Of a stretch of 64,000 nt of DNA, positions 34,031-42,151 are shown piece after piece (the stretch's first letter is position 1; each line of letters opens with the position of its first letter). The notes under the pieces were generated by a model. The model ran no database searches and was not told the origin of the DNA. It worked only from the letters and a program-made list of their open reading frames with translations. The position numbers and the translations under genes are program-made. Origin of the DNA: Gemmatimonadota bacterium (GTDB lineage Bacteria; Gemmatimonadota; Gemmatimonadetes; Longimicrobiales; Gaopeijiaceae); assembly GCA_028873815.1 (NCBI GenBank), contig JAPPNN010000072.1:1-64000 (forward strand), given 5' to 3'.

Positions 34031-36961
34031 TCAGAAGTTCACGGAGAAGTTCAGGATGAAGATCCTCGGCGGCGCCATGTTGTAGTACTCGTTGGGCGTG
34101 GAGTCCCCGAACCCGTTGTCGTTCGCCTCGGGATCCAGACCGCGGTAGTTGGTCCAGGTCATCAGGTTCTTGCCGGCAACTCCGATCTGGGCGCTGCGCG
34201 CGCCCGGCACCATGCCGTCCGGCAGACGGTAGGTTAGCGAAGCCGAACGGATCTTGAAGAAGTCCGCCAGATCCGTCCACATGCCCTGATCCGAGTACGG
34301 GCCGATGCAACGGGCGATGTCCGAGGCGGGCAGGCCCATCTGCGCCACCCGCGAGGACCCCGACCCGCGGAGCGAATAGTACATGTCCTGGATCGCGGGA
34401 CATCCGTCGCCCGGCCACACCCTCCTGCGCACGTTCTGGTACGCGATCCCGATGGGTCTGACCATGCCGTACTGGCCTTCGCCGACCAGGTCGAGTGTCA
34501 GTGAGCGCCAGAGGGTCAGGCGGGTGTTGAGACCCACCGTCTCGGTGGGGAACAGGTTGCCAATGTTCCCCTTCTCGTAGTCGGGGAGCTCCCCGATCGC
34601 ATCGGGATTCGTAAGCGTGTCGTCCCAGCGTATCCATAGCGGAAAGCCCAACTGCCGGGAGGTTCCCAGGTCCTCCAGGGGACCGAGGTCGGTGATTTCG
34701 CTGTCGTTGGTGGTGAAGTTCACACCGATGTCCCACTCGATGTTGTCGGTCCGGACGGGCACGAAGTTGACCATGGTCTCGGTGCCCCAGTTCTGAACCT
34801 CGCCGAGGTTGCGCCAGGTGCATTCCTCAGTCCCGCCCGAAGGCGCCTCCTGCACGCAGATCAGCGCGTCGCGCGTTGTCTGGTCGAACGCCGTGAACTC
34901 GACGATCACGCGACCGTTCAGGAACGAGGCGTCCGCTCCGTACTCCAACTCCGTAGAGATTTCGGGCCCCAGGTCCGCGTTGCCGAGATTGGCGATGATG
35001 ACGGCGGGCACCTGCTCGTCGGCGGACGTTGCCTCATAGGTGCGTTTGGCGTCGAATGCACCGGGGGCTTTGCCGGACTGGCCCCATGCGGCCCGCAACT
35101 TGAAGGTTTCGGCCCAGTCGAAGGGGAAGAAATCCTCGTCCGAGATGGTGTAGGCAGCCTGAAGCTTGGGATAGGCGGCGAGACCGAAGCCCTCGCCGAA
35201 CGTGCTGAAGCCGTCCCACCGGATCCCACCGGTCAGGAAGAGCTTGTCGTTAAGCCCCAGGACCTCCTGCACGAAGAAACCGCCGCTTCGTTCGATAATT
35301 CGATTCTCGAAGACCCGCGGATTGTTGCCGTCGCCCAGAACCTGCTGACCCGGTCCGGCAAACAACTCGTCGAAGCCGTTCATCGTGTAGTTGAACTCTT
35401 CGTATACCTGGCCTCCCCACGAGAAGTCCGAAGTGATGTTGTCCAACGGACTGTAGGAGAAGGTACCGCTGTAGTCGAAGGTCAGATTGCGATCGAACTG
35501 CTGATCGATCTCCCGGTCGCCGGTCGCCTCCTCGTAGAAGCCCCAGCCCTTGAAGTCGATGAAGTCCGACGAGGTGTAGTCGAGTCCCACGTTCATCCGG
35601 TGCGAAAACATGCTGTTCGGTGCCCAACCAACCGACAGGCTGGTCACATACTGGTCGAGATGGGTCAGAATCTCGTTCTCCAGCACCAGCGAGTCGTCGT
35701 TGCCCGGAGTGTAGCCGCGGTCCCCGCGCAGCACGTTCAGGTAGAGACCCGATGCGTTGTTCCCGTTGGGGATCCAGGTGATGTTCCGGCGCGCATAGCT
35801 GCTGTTCAGCTGTACGTTGAACCCTTCGGCCGGCTGGAAGGTGATGTTGGCGCGAACGTTGTAGTTGTCGGCCCCCTGCGGATCCACCACGCCCTGCCGG
35901 TCACCGTACTGGCCCGAAACGAAGTAGGTCGCGGTCTGGCCGCCGCCCCGCACGCTCAGGTTGTACACCTGGTGGCGGGCGTTGCGAAACCAGCTCCCGC
36001 TTTCCGGACAGCCCGGCTCGTCGACCCCGATCTCACCAGTCTGGTGGTTGAGGATACTCGGATCACGGCATGTGTTGAGGAAGAGCCCTGACGGGTTCAC
36101 ATCAGCGCCGGGGCCCTGGTGAGGCATGACGCTGAGACCCTGCTCCACCGAGGCGGTCCACGCGGGCGCCCCGGCGACGCCGCGCTTGGTGAAGATCTGG
36201 ATCACGCCGCTCGAGGCCTCGGTGCCGTACAGGGTCGTCGCGGCAGGCCCCTTGATCACTTCCATGCGCTCGATGTCGGCAGGGTTGATCATGTCGAAGG
36301 CAGACGGGGTCTGAGCGCCCTCGTCGTCCGAGCCGATCGGGTTGTTCTCGAGACGGACCCCATCGACGTAGATGAGAGGGTTGTTGCCCTGCTGCAGCAG
36401 GGAGTTGTTGCCGCGCAGCCGGATCTGGCTGGCTGCGCCCACCTGCCCGCTGTGGTCGTTCACCTGGATGCCGGTGGTGCGTCCCTGCAACACGTCGCCG
36501 AAGTCGGTCACGGCCGTGTACTGGATGTCCTCGGCGACGACCTGGCTGATGCTGTTGCCGACCTCGCGTCGGCGGGCCTGGCCGGCCGTTCCGGTGACCA
36601 CCACCCCTTCGAGAGCAATGGCGTCCTGGCGGATGTTGAAGTCCGCCGTCGCCGCTCCTCCGGCGGGAACCGTCACCGTCAGTTCCATGCTGCCGTAGCC
36701 GATAAGATCGACTCGCACGGTCTGCTCGCCGGCGGGGACGTTCACGAGCAGGTAGCGACCCACGTTGTTGGTCAGCATCCCCAGCGTCGTTCCGGCGATG
36801 GAGATCTGGGCGCCCGCCAGCGGCGCCTGACTGACCGCGTCTCTGACGCTCCCCGTCACCGTTCCGTTCTGCGCGGCCAGTTGGGCGCTGCCGACGGTGA
36901 AGAAAAGCGCGGCTCCCAGCACGGCCATGTGCAAGGAGCCTTTCGGTGGAAGAAGCCGCAT
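34031..36961 (-). CDS. SusC/RagA-family TonB-dependent transporter (pair 1)
   Basis: The 976-residue outer-membrane receptor begins with a signal peptide (cut near LAAQ). A carboxypeptidase-regulatory-like domain follows (about residues 35-110), then the plug with GTAGQARRREVGNSISQ and the SusC-typical VIKGPAATTLYGTEASSGVI, then a 22-strand barrel ending in ILNFSVNF. The terminal Phe suits barrel assembly. The ATG at 36961 is chosen because AAGGAGGG lies just upstream; 36988 is the longer alternative. Together with the SusD gene downstream it forms a TonB-powered importer. The second pair at 40838-45172 is a clear paralogue. Confidence 0.94.
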   Translation of the reverse strand: MRLLPPKGSLHMAVLGAALFFTVGSAQLAAQNGTVTGSVRDAVSQAPLAGAQISIAGTTLGMLTNNVGRYLLVNVPAGEQTVRVDLIGYGSMELTVTVPAGGAATADFNIRQDAIALEGVVVTGTAGQARRREVGNSISQVVAEDIQYTAVTDFGDVLQGRTTGIQVNDHSGQVGAASQIRLRGNNSLLQQGNNPLIYVDGVRLENNPIGSDDEGAQTPSAFDMINPADIERMEVIKGPAATTLYGTEASSGVIQIFTKRGVAGAPAWTASVEQGLSVMPHQGPGADVNPSGLFLNTCRDPSILNHQTGEIGVDEPGCPESGSWFRNARHQVYNLSVRGGGQTATYFVSGQYGDRQGVVDPQGADNYNVRANITFQPAEGFNVQLNSSYARRNITWIPNGNNASGLYLNVLRGDRGYTPGNDDSLVLENEILTHLDQYVTSLSVGWAPNSMFSHRMNVGLDYTSSDFIDFKGWGFYEEATGDREIDQQFDRNLTFDYSGTFSYSPLDNITSDFSWGGQVYEEFNYTMNGFDELFAGPGQQVLGDGNNPRVFENRIIERSGGFFVQEVLGLNDKLFLTGGIRWDGFSTFGEGFGLAAYPKLQAAYTISDEDFFPFDWAETFKLRAAWGQSGKAPGAFDAKRTYEATSADEQVPAVIIANLGNADLGPEISTELEYGADASFLNGRVIVEFTAFDQTTRDALICVQEAPSGGTEECTWRNLGEVQNWGTETMVNFVPVRTDNIEWDIGVNFTTNDSEITDLGPLEDLGTSRQLGFPLWIRWDDTLTNPDAIGELPDYEKGNIGNLFPTETVGLNTRLTLWRSLTLDLVGEGQYGMVRPIGIAYQNVRRRVWPGDGCPAIQDMYYSLRGSGSSRVAQMGLPASDIARCIGPYSDQGMWTDLADFFKIRSASLTYRLPDGMVPGARSAQIGVAGKNLMTWTNYRGLDPEANDNGFGDSTPNEYYNMAPPRIFILNFSVNF

Positions 36962-37088
36962 GGGCCCTCCTTTCAGATACGGGGACATGCTGGTGGCGTG
37001 TCTCCCTGGAATACCTCATCTGCCATCATGGCGCGCGCTTCCGCCAAGCGCAAGCAGAATCGCGGCAGAGGGCTCGGCCGGCAGCCTT

Positions 37089-37838
37089 TTAGCGAGGCGA
37101 CCGCGGCGCCACCGAGCAATCCGTAAGCGTACTGCACGTCACCGCCAGGCGTGCCCTGTCCGCCTCGGGCACCAAAAGTATCGAGACCGCCGCGACCGCT
37201 TCCCGCACGTCGACCTCGCGCGGCGGGCGAAACGTGATGTGCACCCGCCAACCCCGTCGGCCACCCGCCTCGTAGTTCTCCAGTTCGGCGTCGCCGATCC
37301 ACGGCACGGCGAGCAGTTCGCGGCGGAGCACCGAGACATCGGCCTGGGTGCGCGGCCCTGTCCCGAGCCCCAGGGTCAGCGTCTCGTCCGAGAAAGGGTA
37401 GTTTTCCCGCCAGCGGTTCACGGCTTCGTTCACTTCGCGCCATCCCGCCCCCGATTCGAGCAGGTGCCGCGCGTAGTCGTGCAGGAGGAATTCGTTGTGC
37501 TTGACGTCGGCCCGCAGCGCGTCCTCGAAGTGCGTCACGAAGCCCGGCTGATCCCCCTGCACGATCGACTGCACGCCCTTGAGGAAATCCGTGTCCGGGT
37601 CTTCCGGATTGACTTCCGCGAGGACTTCGGTCATCTCGGCCCACTCCTCGCTGGCCCAGTCGACCGGATCGCCCGTGCGAGCCAGGTAGAGTTCGCGCAG
37701 CCCCACGACCGTCCCCACGCCGTAAATGACAAAGAGGATCCGGTAGCCCTGGAACACGGCGCGGGCACGTGCGAGGGCGGACGGCCGAGGGGTGGCGCCG
37801 CGCCGAGCTGCCGACCTGGCGGGTTTCCTCCTGGCCAT
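37089..37838 (-). CDS. Membrane-anchored protein of unknown function
   Basis: The 249-residue protein has a strongly basic N-terminus (MARRKPARSAARR), one span (about residues 31-49) and a soluble C-terminal part with helical repeats that may be TPR-like (about 65-150). A beta domain with RRGWRVHITFRPP closes it. It starts three bases after the stop of the His-rich polytopic gene and is surely co-transcribed with it. I do not recognise the family; the layout suggests a single-pass partner of that polytopic protein. Confidence 0.7.
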   Translation of the reverse strand: MARRKPARSAARRGATPRPSALARARAVFQGYRILFVIYGVGTVVGLRELYLARTGDPVDWASEEWAEMTEVLAEVNPEDPDTDFLKGVQSIVQGDQPGFVTHFEDALRADVKHNEFLLHDYARHLLESGAGWREVNEAVNRWRENYPFSDETLTLGLGTGPRTQADVSVLRRELLAVPWIGDAELENYEAGGRRGWRVHITFRPPREVDVREAVAAVSILLVPEADRARLAVTCSTLTDCSVAPRSPR

Positions 37839-37841
37839 TCG

Positions 37842-38924
37842 CTACAACCCTCCCTGCACCTGTTTGTCGCGGACCTTCCAGATGAAGGAATCGACATAGT
37901 AGTGCAGGAGCGCGTAAGCGTACAGCATCATCTGGGACCACAACTCGTAGCCTCCGGCGTAGTCGAGCGCCGGGATGTTGAACTGGGGAATCGCGGGGTA
38001 CGGCGCAAAGTTGACGACCCCGAAGCCGAACTCGTCCAGAGGACGGTTGATAAGCAGCTGGAATGCGACCGCGTAGGCGCCCCCCAGAATCAGAAACCAG
38101 CGCAGCCGGCCGCTTCCCGTCAGCCGGCTCCAGAATCCGGGCCGCGAGGCGCCCGTGGCCGCGGAACGGCTCATGTAGGAGTAGACCATCACCATGTACT
38201 GCACACCGTGCATGACCCGGTGCGCGACCGCGTAGAGCAGGATCGAGTTTGTGTGGAAGGCCACGAAGTACCACAGGAAATAGCTCGCGGCGATGAAGCC
38301 GTACTTGACGGGGTTGATCTGCGCTCCCGCCTCGACCGTCTTGCGCAGGTGCAGGAGATAGAGGATGACGTAGCCGAAGGTGACGATCCAGCTGAGCGTC
38401 AGCAGCGTCTCCACGAACCCCACGGAAAGCGGGATCTGCATGCGGTGGAGTTCACGGATCCACAGTCCCCGGAACATGGGCGCCTGCAGGAACATGTTCC
38501 CGTACAGGATCCAGTGGAGCGCGAGGTCGTACTTGCGGGTGCTCTCCAACCCCGTCCGCGCCTTGAAGTCGTAGACGCGGCTGAAGCCGTGCTGCTGCAT
38601 GATGCTGTGCTGGTGGTCCCACGCCGACACCAGCAGCAACAGTGTGATGGGGGCCCAGATCAGACCCGCCGCGGTCAGGGAGAAGATGGCGATCGGGCCC
38701 ACGATGAGTCGCGCCTTGAAGCGCTGCCACACGTCGGGCATGCCGTAGCTGCGCACCCAGGTGGCGTAGTGGTGGGGCGTAGTGATCCACAGGTTGATTG
38801 ACGCGACGGCGACGTACGGAAGCCACGCCTGAAACCCCAGAGCGAGCGCCACCGCCGCGAAGGGAAGCCCCAGGAACCACACCGAGTCGGCGCGGGGGCT
38901 CAGGATATAGCCCGTCCTGAACAT
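37842..38924 (-). CDS. His-rich polytopic membrane protein
   Basis: The 360-residue protein has about nine hydrophobic spans. Conserved-looking His clusters sit near span ends: TTPHHYATW, WDHQHSIMQQHG, AHRVMHGVQY and LLHYYVDSFIWKVRD. This pattern could bind a metal or haem, as in membrane di-iron enzymes, but no known enzyme signature is complete. The final HYYVDSFIWK motif recurs in uncharacterised bacterial membrane proteins as I recall. The ATG at 38924 is preferred over 38966. Together with the next gene it forms a two-gene unit. Confidence 0.7.
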   Translation of the reverse strand: MFRTGYILSPRADSVWFLGLPFAAVALALGFQAWLPYVAVASINLWITTPHHYATWVRSYGMPDVWQRFKARLIVGPIAIFSLTAAGLIWAPITLLLLVSAWDHQHSIMQQHGFSRVYDFKARTGLESTRKYDLALHWILYGNMFLQAPMFRGLWIRELHRMQIPLSVGFVETLLTLSWIVTFGYVILYLLHLRKTVEAGAQINPVKYGFIAASYFLWYFVAFHTNSILLYAVAHRVMHGVQYMVMVYSYMSRSAATGASRPGFWSRLTGSGRLRWFLILGGAYAVAFQLLINRPLDEFGFGVVNFAPYPAIPQFNIPALDYAGGYELWSQMMLYAYALLHYYVDSFIWKVRDKQVQGGL

Positions 38925-39006
38925 GCGTTGACGGTATGCGCGGAAGGGATGGGGAGCAATGAGCATTGCCGCGCATGGGCTTTGCGGGACTTATGCCCGC
39001 CAGGAC

Positions 39007-40164
39007 TCAGAGCGGCTGGATCTCAGCCAGGATATCCCGACCCGCCACCGCGCGGACTCCCTCCGCCATCGGGTAGGTGTCGCGTCCGACATGGACGATG
39101 TCGAGATCGGTCAGGCCGAGTACTTCCATGGCCGACCGCATCGACCTGGTGACCCTGGGAGCGTCGGTGCGCTTGAACTCGTAGCCGCGTCGCTGCCGTC
39201 CCCTGACGACAAGAAGGTCCAGCTCGGGCCCGCCGTGGACCGACCAGAAATGGCACTCCTCGGGACGAGCCTTGAGCTGCCGCACCACCTGATCCAGAGC
39301 GAAGCCCTCCCAGCTCGCGCCGACCTTCGGATGTCCTCGGAGGTCTTGCAGGGCTTCCAAACCCAGGAGCGCATGCAGCAATCCCGAGTCCGCAATGTAG
39401 ATCTTGCTGGACTTGACGATGCGCTTGCCCGGATTCTCTCTCCACGGACGCAGCTGACGTACGACATAGGCCCCGGTCATGATGTCCAGGTACCGGCGCA
39501 CCGTGGTGTGTGCGAGCCCGAAGGCACGCGCCAACTCCGATCCGTTCCAGGTCTGGCCGTGGTAGTGGGCCAGCATCGTCCAGAAGTCGTGCAACAGCCT
39601 GGACGGCAGGGTGATCCCGAGACCAGGCAGATCGCGTTCGACGAACGAGCGAATGAAATCGCGCCGCCACTCCAGGCTTGCCGCTTCGTCCGGAGCGAGC
39701 CAGGAGCGGGGGAAGCCCCCGCGAAGCCATAGCCCGTCCCAATTGTCGGCCCCTACTTCGGCCAGGTCGAAGCCTCCCAGTTCGTGATAGCCCAGGCGAC
39801 CGGCGAGGGACTCCGATCCCTGTCGCAACAACGCCGGCGACGCACTGCCGAGGACGAGGAACCGGGCCGGCAGCGGCGTACGGTCGGCAAGCACCCGCAG
39901 TACCGGAAAGAGGTCGGGCCGGTGTTGCACCTCGTCGATGACCACAAGACCCCGGAGGGGCTCGAGGGTGAGTGTCGGCTCATCGAGGCGTGCAAGGTCC
40001 CGCGGATCCTCCAGGTCGAAGTGAGCTGTGGCACCCATTTCGGTGGCCAAGGCCCGTGCGAGCGTAGTCTTTCCCACTTGTCGAGCGCCGAGGAGGGCGA
40101 CGACGGGGTTGTTGGCCAGCTTTCCGCGCAGTTCGGCCAAATGGGCGGGTCGAGATATCAACAT
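39007..40164 (-). CDS. AAA ATPase with DUF4143 domain
   Basis: The protein of 385 residues belongs to the ATPase/DUF4143 family often found in accessory gene pools. The N-terminal AAA part has Walker A GARQVGKTT (about residues 26-34) and Walker B LVVIDEVQ. A winged-helix-like middle part with GLAHTTVRRYLDIM follows. The C-terminal DUF4143 region has ELDLLVVRG and YEFK, a pattern like a PD-(D/E)xK nuclease core. The biological role of the family is not established. The gene has its own AT-rich upstream region with an inverted repeat, so it is probably regulated apart from its neighbours, perhaps by itself. Confidence 0.85.
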   Translation of the reverse strand: MLISRPAHLAELRGKLANNPVVALLGARQVGKTTLARALATEMGATAHFDLEDPRDLARLDEPTLTLEPLRGLVVIDEVQHRPDLFPVLRVLADRTPLPARFLVLGSASPALLRQGSESLAGRLGYHELGGFDLAEVGADNWDGLWLRGGFPRSWLAPDEAASLEWRRDFIRSFVERDLPGLGITLPSRLLHDFWTMLAHYHGQTWNGSELARAFGLAHTTVRRYLDIMTGAYVVRQLRPWRENPGKRIVKSSKIYIADSGLLHALLGLEALQDLRGHPKVGASWEGFALDQVVRQLKARPEECHFWSVHGGPELDLLVVRGRQRRGYEFKRTDAPRVTRSMRSAMEVLGLTDLDIVHVGRDTYPMAEGVRAVAGRDILAEIQPL

Positions 40165-40192
40165 ATGTGAAAAATGAGTATTGATTACTCAT
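40161..40192 (-). promoter_or_regulatory. AT-rich palindromes upstream of the AAA/DUF4143 gene
   Basis: A perfect inverted repeat ATGAGTA-TTGAT-TACTCAT (40174-40192) lies about 10 to 28 bases before the start codon. The palindrome ACATATGT (40161-40168) overlaps the start itself. The AT content stands out in this GC-rich window. An operator for a dimeric repressor is the simplest reading. Confidence 0.55.
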
Positions 40193-40373
40193 ATTTCAAG
40201 ATATTGATGGGTTGGGGAGCGGTCAACGCAGTCGCCTGCCAGCGCAGCTCATTGCCCACCCAGTGCGCCGCTCATTGCCCGCCGAACGGGGAAGCGGCAG
40301 ACTCCGGTGGACCCCGGCGAGCACTGCCGGCGGTGTCCCAGGCAAACCCGAACCAGGATTCCGGAGCCTCCCC

Positions 40374-40766
40374 ATGCTCTTCGCAGCTCACTCGGGCCTG
40401 CGCTACCTCGTGCTGGTGGCCGGCCTCTTCGTCGTGCTCTACGCGCTCGTCGGGTTCTTCGGAAAACGCGAGTACTCGACCGCGATGGCCAGACTGGCCA
40501 CGGTTTTCACCGGGCTGATGCACCTGCAGGTGCTGACGGGTGTGGCCACGCTCTTTTCGCGACCGTTCTACACGCAGATGATCGGCCACTTCTTCCTGAT
40601 GCTCCTCGCCGCGGCGGTGGCGCAGTTCACCACGAGCGTGACGAAGCGCCGCCCACCCGACCAGCGAAGCTACGGGCCTCACCTGGTGGGGGCATTGGCA
40701 GCGCTGGCGCTCGTCGCGGCCGGGACCATGGCGATCGGGCGCGGAGTACTCCAGAGCACCATGTAG
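40374..40766 (+). CDS. Four-span membrane protein, cytochrome-b-like
   Basis: The 130-residue protein has four spans, with His in AAHSGLRY, GLMHLQVL and IGHFF. Similar small proteins in Bacteroidota share HSGLRxLVL and HIQ motifs, so haem binding is possible but unproven. The ATG at 40374 has GGAG eight bases upstream and removes a low-complexity N-terminal extension. A strong hairpin follows its stop by one base. It may serve a respiratory or redox role in the inner membrane. Confidence 0.75.
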   Translation: MLFAAHSGLRYLVLVAGLFVVLYALVGFFGKREYSTAMARLATVFTGLMHLQVLTGVATLFSRPFYTQMIGHFFLMLLAAAVAQFTTSVTKRRPPDQRSYGPHLVGALAALALVAAGTMAIGRGVLQSTM

Positions 40767-40767
40767 A

Positions 40768-40797
40768 AGAGGGCCCCCCGCGAAGGAGGGGCCCTCT
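40768..40797. terminator. Strong rho-independent-type terminator, probably bidirectional
   Basis: AGAGGGCCCC and GGGGCCCTCT form a perfect ten-base-pair stem around a ten-base loop. It lies between the convergent four-span protein gene and the SusD-2 gene and can stop transcription from both sides. Confidence 0.8.
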
Positions 40798-40837
40798 CTG
40801 TCCGGCTCGGTGAGCTCGGTGGTCCCGGGCGTCAGCC

Positions 40838-42136
40838 TCAGCCCGTAGGCCCGTTGATGTTCGGGTTCGTGTCGACCTCACCGCGCGAGATGGGGTAGCA
40901 AAGGTCTTGCTGGACGAGGTGCGAGCCCTCGTTCTGACTCCCCGACGGCTGTTCCAGCGAATGTAGATCGCCGGGCGTGTTGTCGCGGTTCCAGCGGAAG
41001 AAGTCGCCGAGGCGGCGTCCTTCCAGCCAGAGCACCACACCGCGCTCGAACTTGAGCGCCGTCCACGCTTCGGCCGTGTTGGTCGCCATCGCCGGCTCCA
41101 CGCCCGCGGCCATGCGCAAGGCGTTGATCTTCCCCATGGCGCCTTGCCAGTCACCCCCCACCAGCATGGCCTCGGCTTCGATCAGCCGCATTTCGGTGCC
41201 CTTGGAGAGCGGGATATCCGACCCCGAGTCCGCGTACTTCGTCTGCGGCCACCAGGGCACCTGGCCACAGCACTGGACCGCCGCGTCGCCGGTCTCGTCG
41301 GTCACCCGGTACGGGACGCGCGGGTCGCCGTCCGGGTTGTTCTCGCTCATGCTGTAGTCCTCGTACTTCGTGTACCTCTGCGTATGAGCCTTGTAGGGCT
41401 CGGCCTGGCTCGCGAACTGGATCCGGTTGCGAGTCGCGTTGCCCTCGGTCGCGAAGTACGGCATGTCGAAGACGAAGTTGTCGGGCACGCCGGCCGCGTC
41501 GGCCATTGCGCCGGACCAATCGCCCGAGAAAGCCTTGACGGAAGCACGTGCGGCGACCGCCGCCATGGCCATGTCGCCCGACCCCAGCGAGACCGCCTGG
41601 TCGAAGCGGGCGATCGCGCGCTCATAATAGACGCTGCGCGCGCCGGCACCCTCGCCGTCGATCACCGACACGCAGAAGTTCTCGCCGAGGAGGCGGTAGG
41701 CGTAACCGGTCCACAGGTACGCCTCGGCCAGGGTCGCCTGGTTTTCGGCGCCCGTCTCCATGATCTTCGCGATCCCGTCGTCACCCCACCAGCGGGCGCG
41801 CTGGGAGAGGTTCCAGTGGGTTCCGATCGTCTCGTAGTCAAGTTCCCCGTTCTGCCACTCGACTGTGATCCCGAAGCTTCCCGTCGAGCCCGACGGATGG
41901 ATCTCGCGCGTGACCGCTGCCCCGGTGTAGCCGACATAGTTCTGTGCTTCGGCGGCGGCTCGGCCGATCCCGCTGACGATCGCTTCCTGGGCTTCGGTCT
42001 CGAAAAGGAAGACCTCCTGAACGCGTCCCGGGTTGACGACCGTGGTATCACAGGCCGCCAGCAACCCGAGCAACGCGGCGGAGAGGAGGGCACCCCGCCG
42101 CGTGACGTGCGATGTAACCATCGAAATAATCTTCAT
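40838..42136 (-). CDS. SusD/RagB-family outer-membrane lipoprotein (pair 2)
   Basis: The 432-residue protein has a lipoprotein signal (LGLLAAC, then DTTVVNPG). It shares with SusD-1 the MRLIEAEAMLVGGDWQGA stretch and the C-terminal ERGVVLWLEGRRLGDFFRW. It starts 15 bases after the SusC-2 stop with GGAGGGGAG upstream, so the two are one operon. It is expected to bind an oligosaccharide or peptide at the cell surface and hand it to SusC-2. Its sequence differs enough from SusD-1 to suggest another ligand. Confidence 0.93.
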   Translation of the reverse strand: MKIISMVTSHVTRRGALLSAALLGLLAACDTTVVNPGRVQEVFLFETEAQEAIVSGIGRAAAEAQNYVGYTGAAVTREIHPSGSTGSFGITVEWQNGELDYETIGTHWNLSQRARWWGDDGIAKIMETGAENQATLAEAYLWTGYAYRLLGENFCVSVIDGEGAGARSVYYERAIARFDQAVSLGSGDMAMAAVAARASVKAFSGDWSGAMADAAGVPDNFVFDMPYFATEGNATRNRIQFASQAEPYKAHTQRYTKYEDYSMSENNPDGDPRVPYRVTDETGDAAVQCCGQVPWWPQTKYADSGSDIPLSKGTEMRLIEAEAMLVGGDWQGAMGKINALRMAAGVEPAMATNTAEAWTALKFERGVVLWLEGRRLGDFFRWNRDNTPGDLHSLEQPSGSQNEGSHLVQQDLCYPISRGEVDTNPNINGPTG

Positions 42137-42151
42137 TCGTCTCTCCCCTCC

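Noticed and set aside
40236-40305. Imperfect direct repeat around GCTCATTGCCC
   Set aside because: Only two short copies occur, with no spacer pattern, so it is neither a CRISPR array nor an attachment site.
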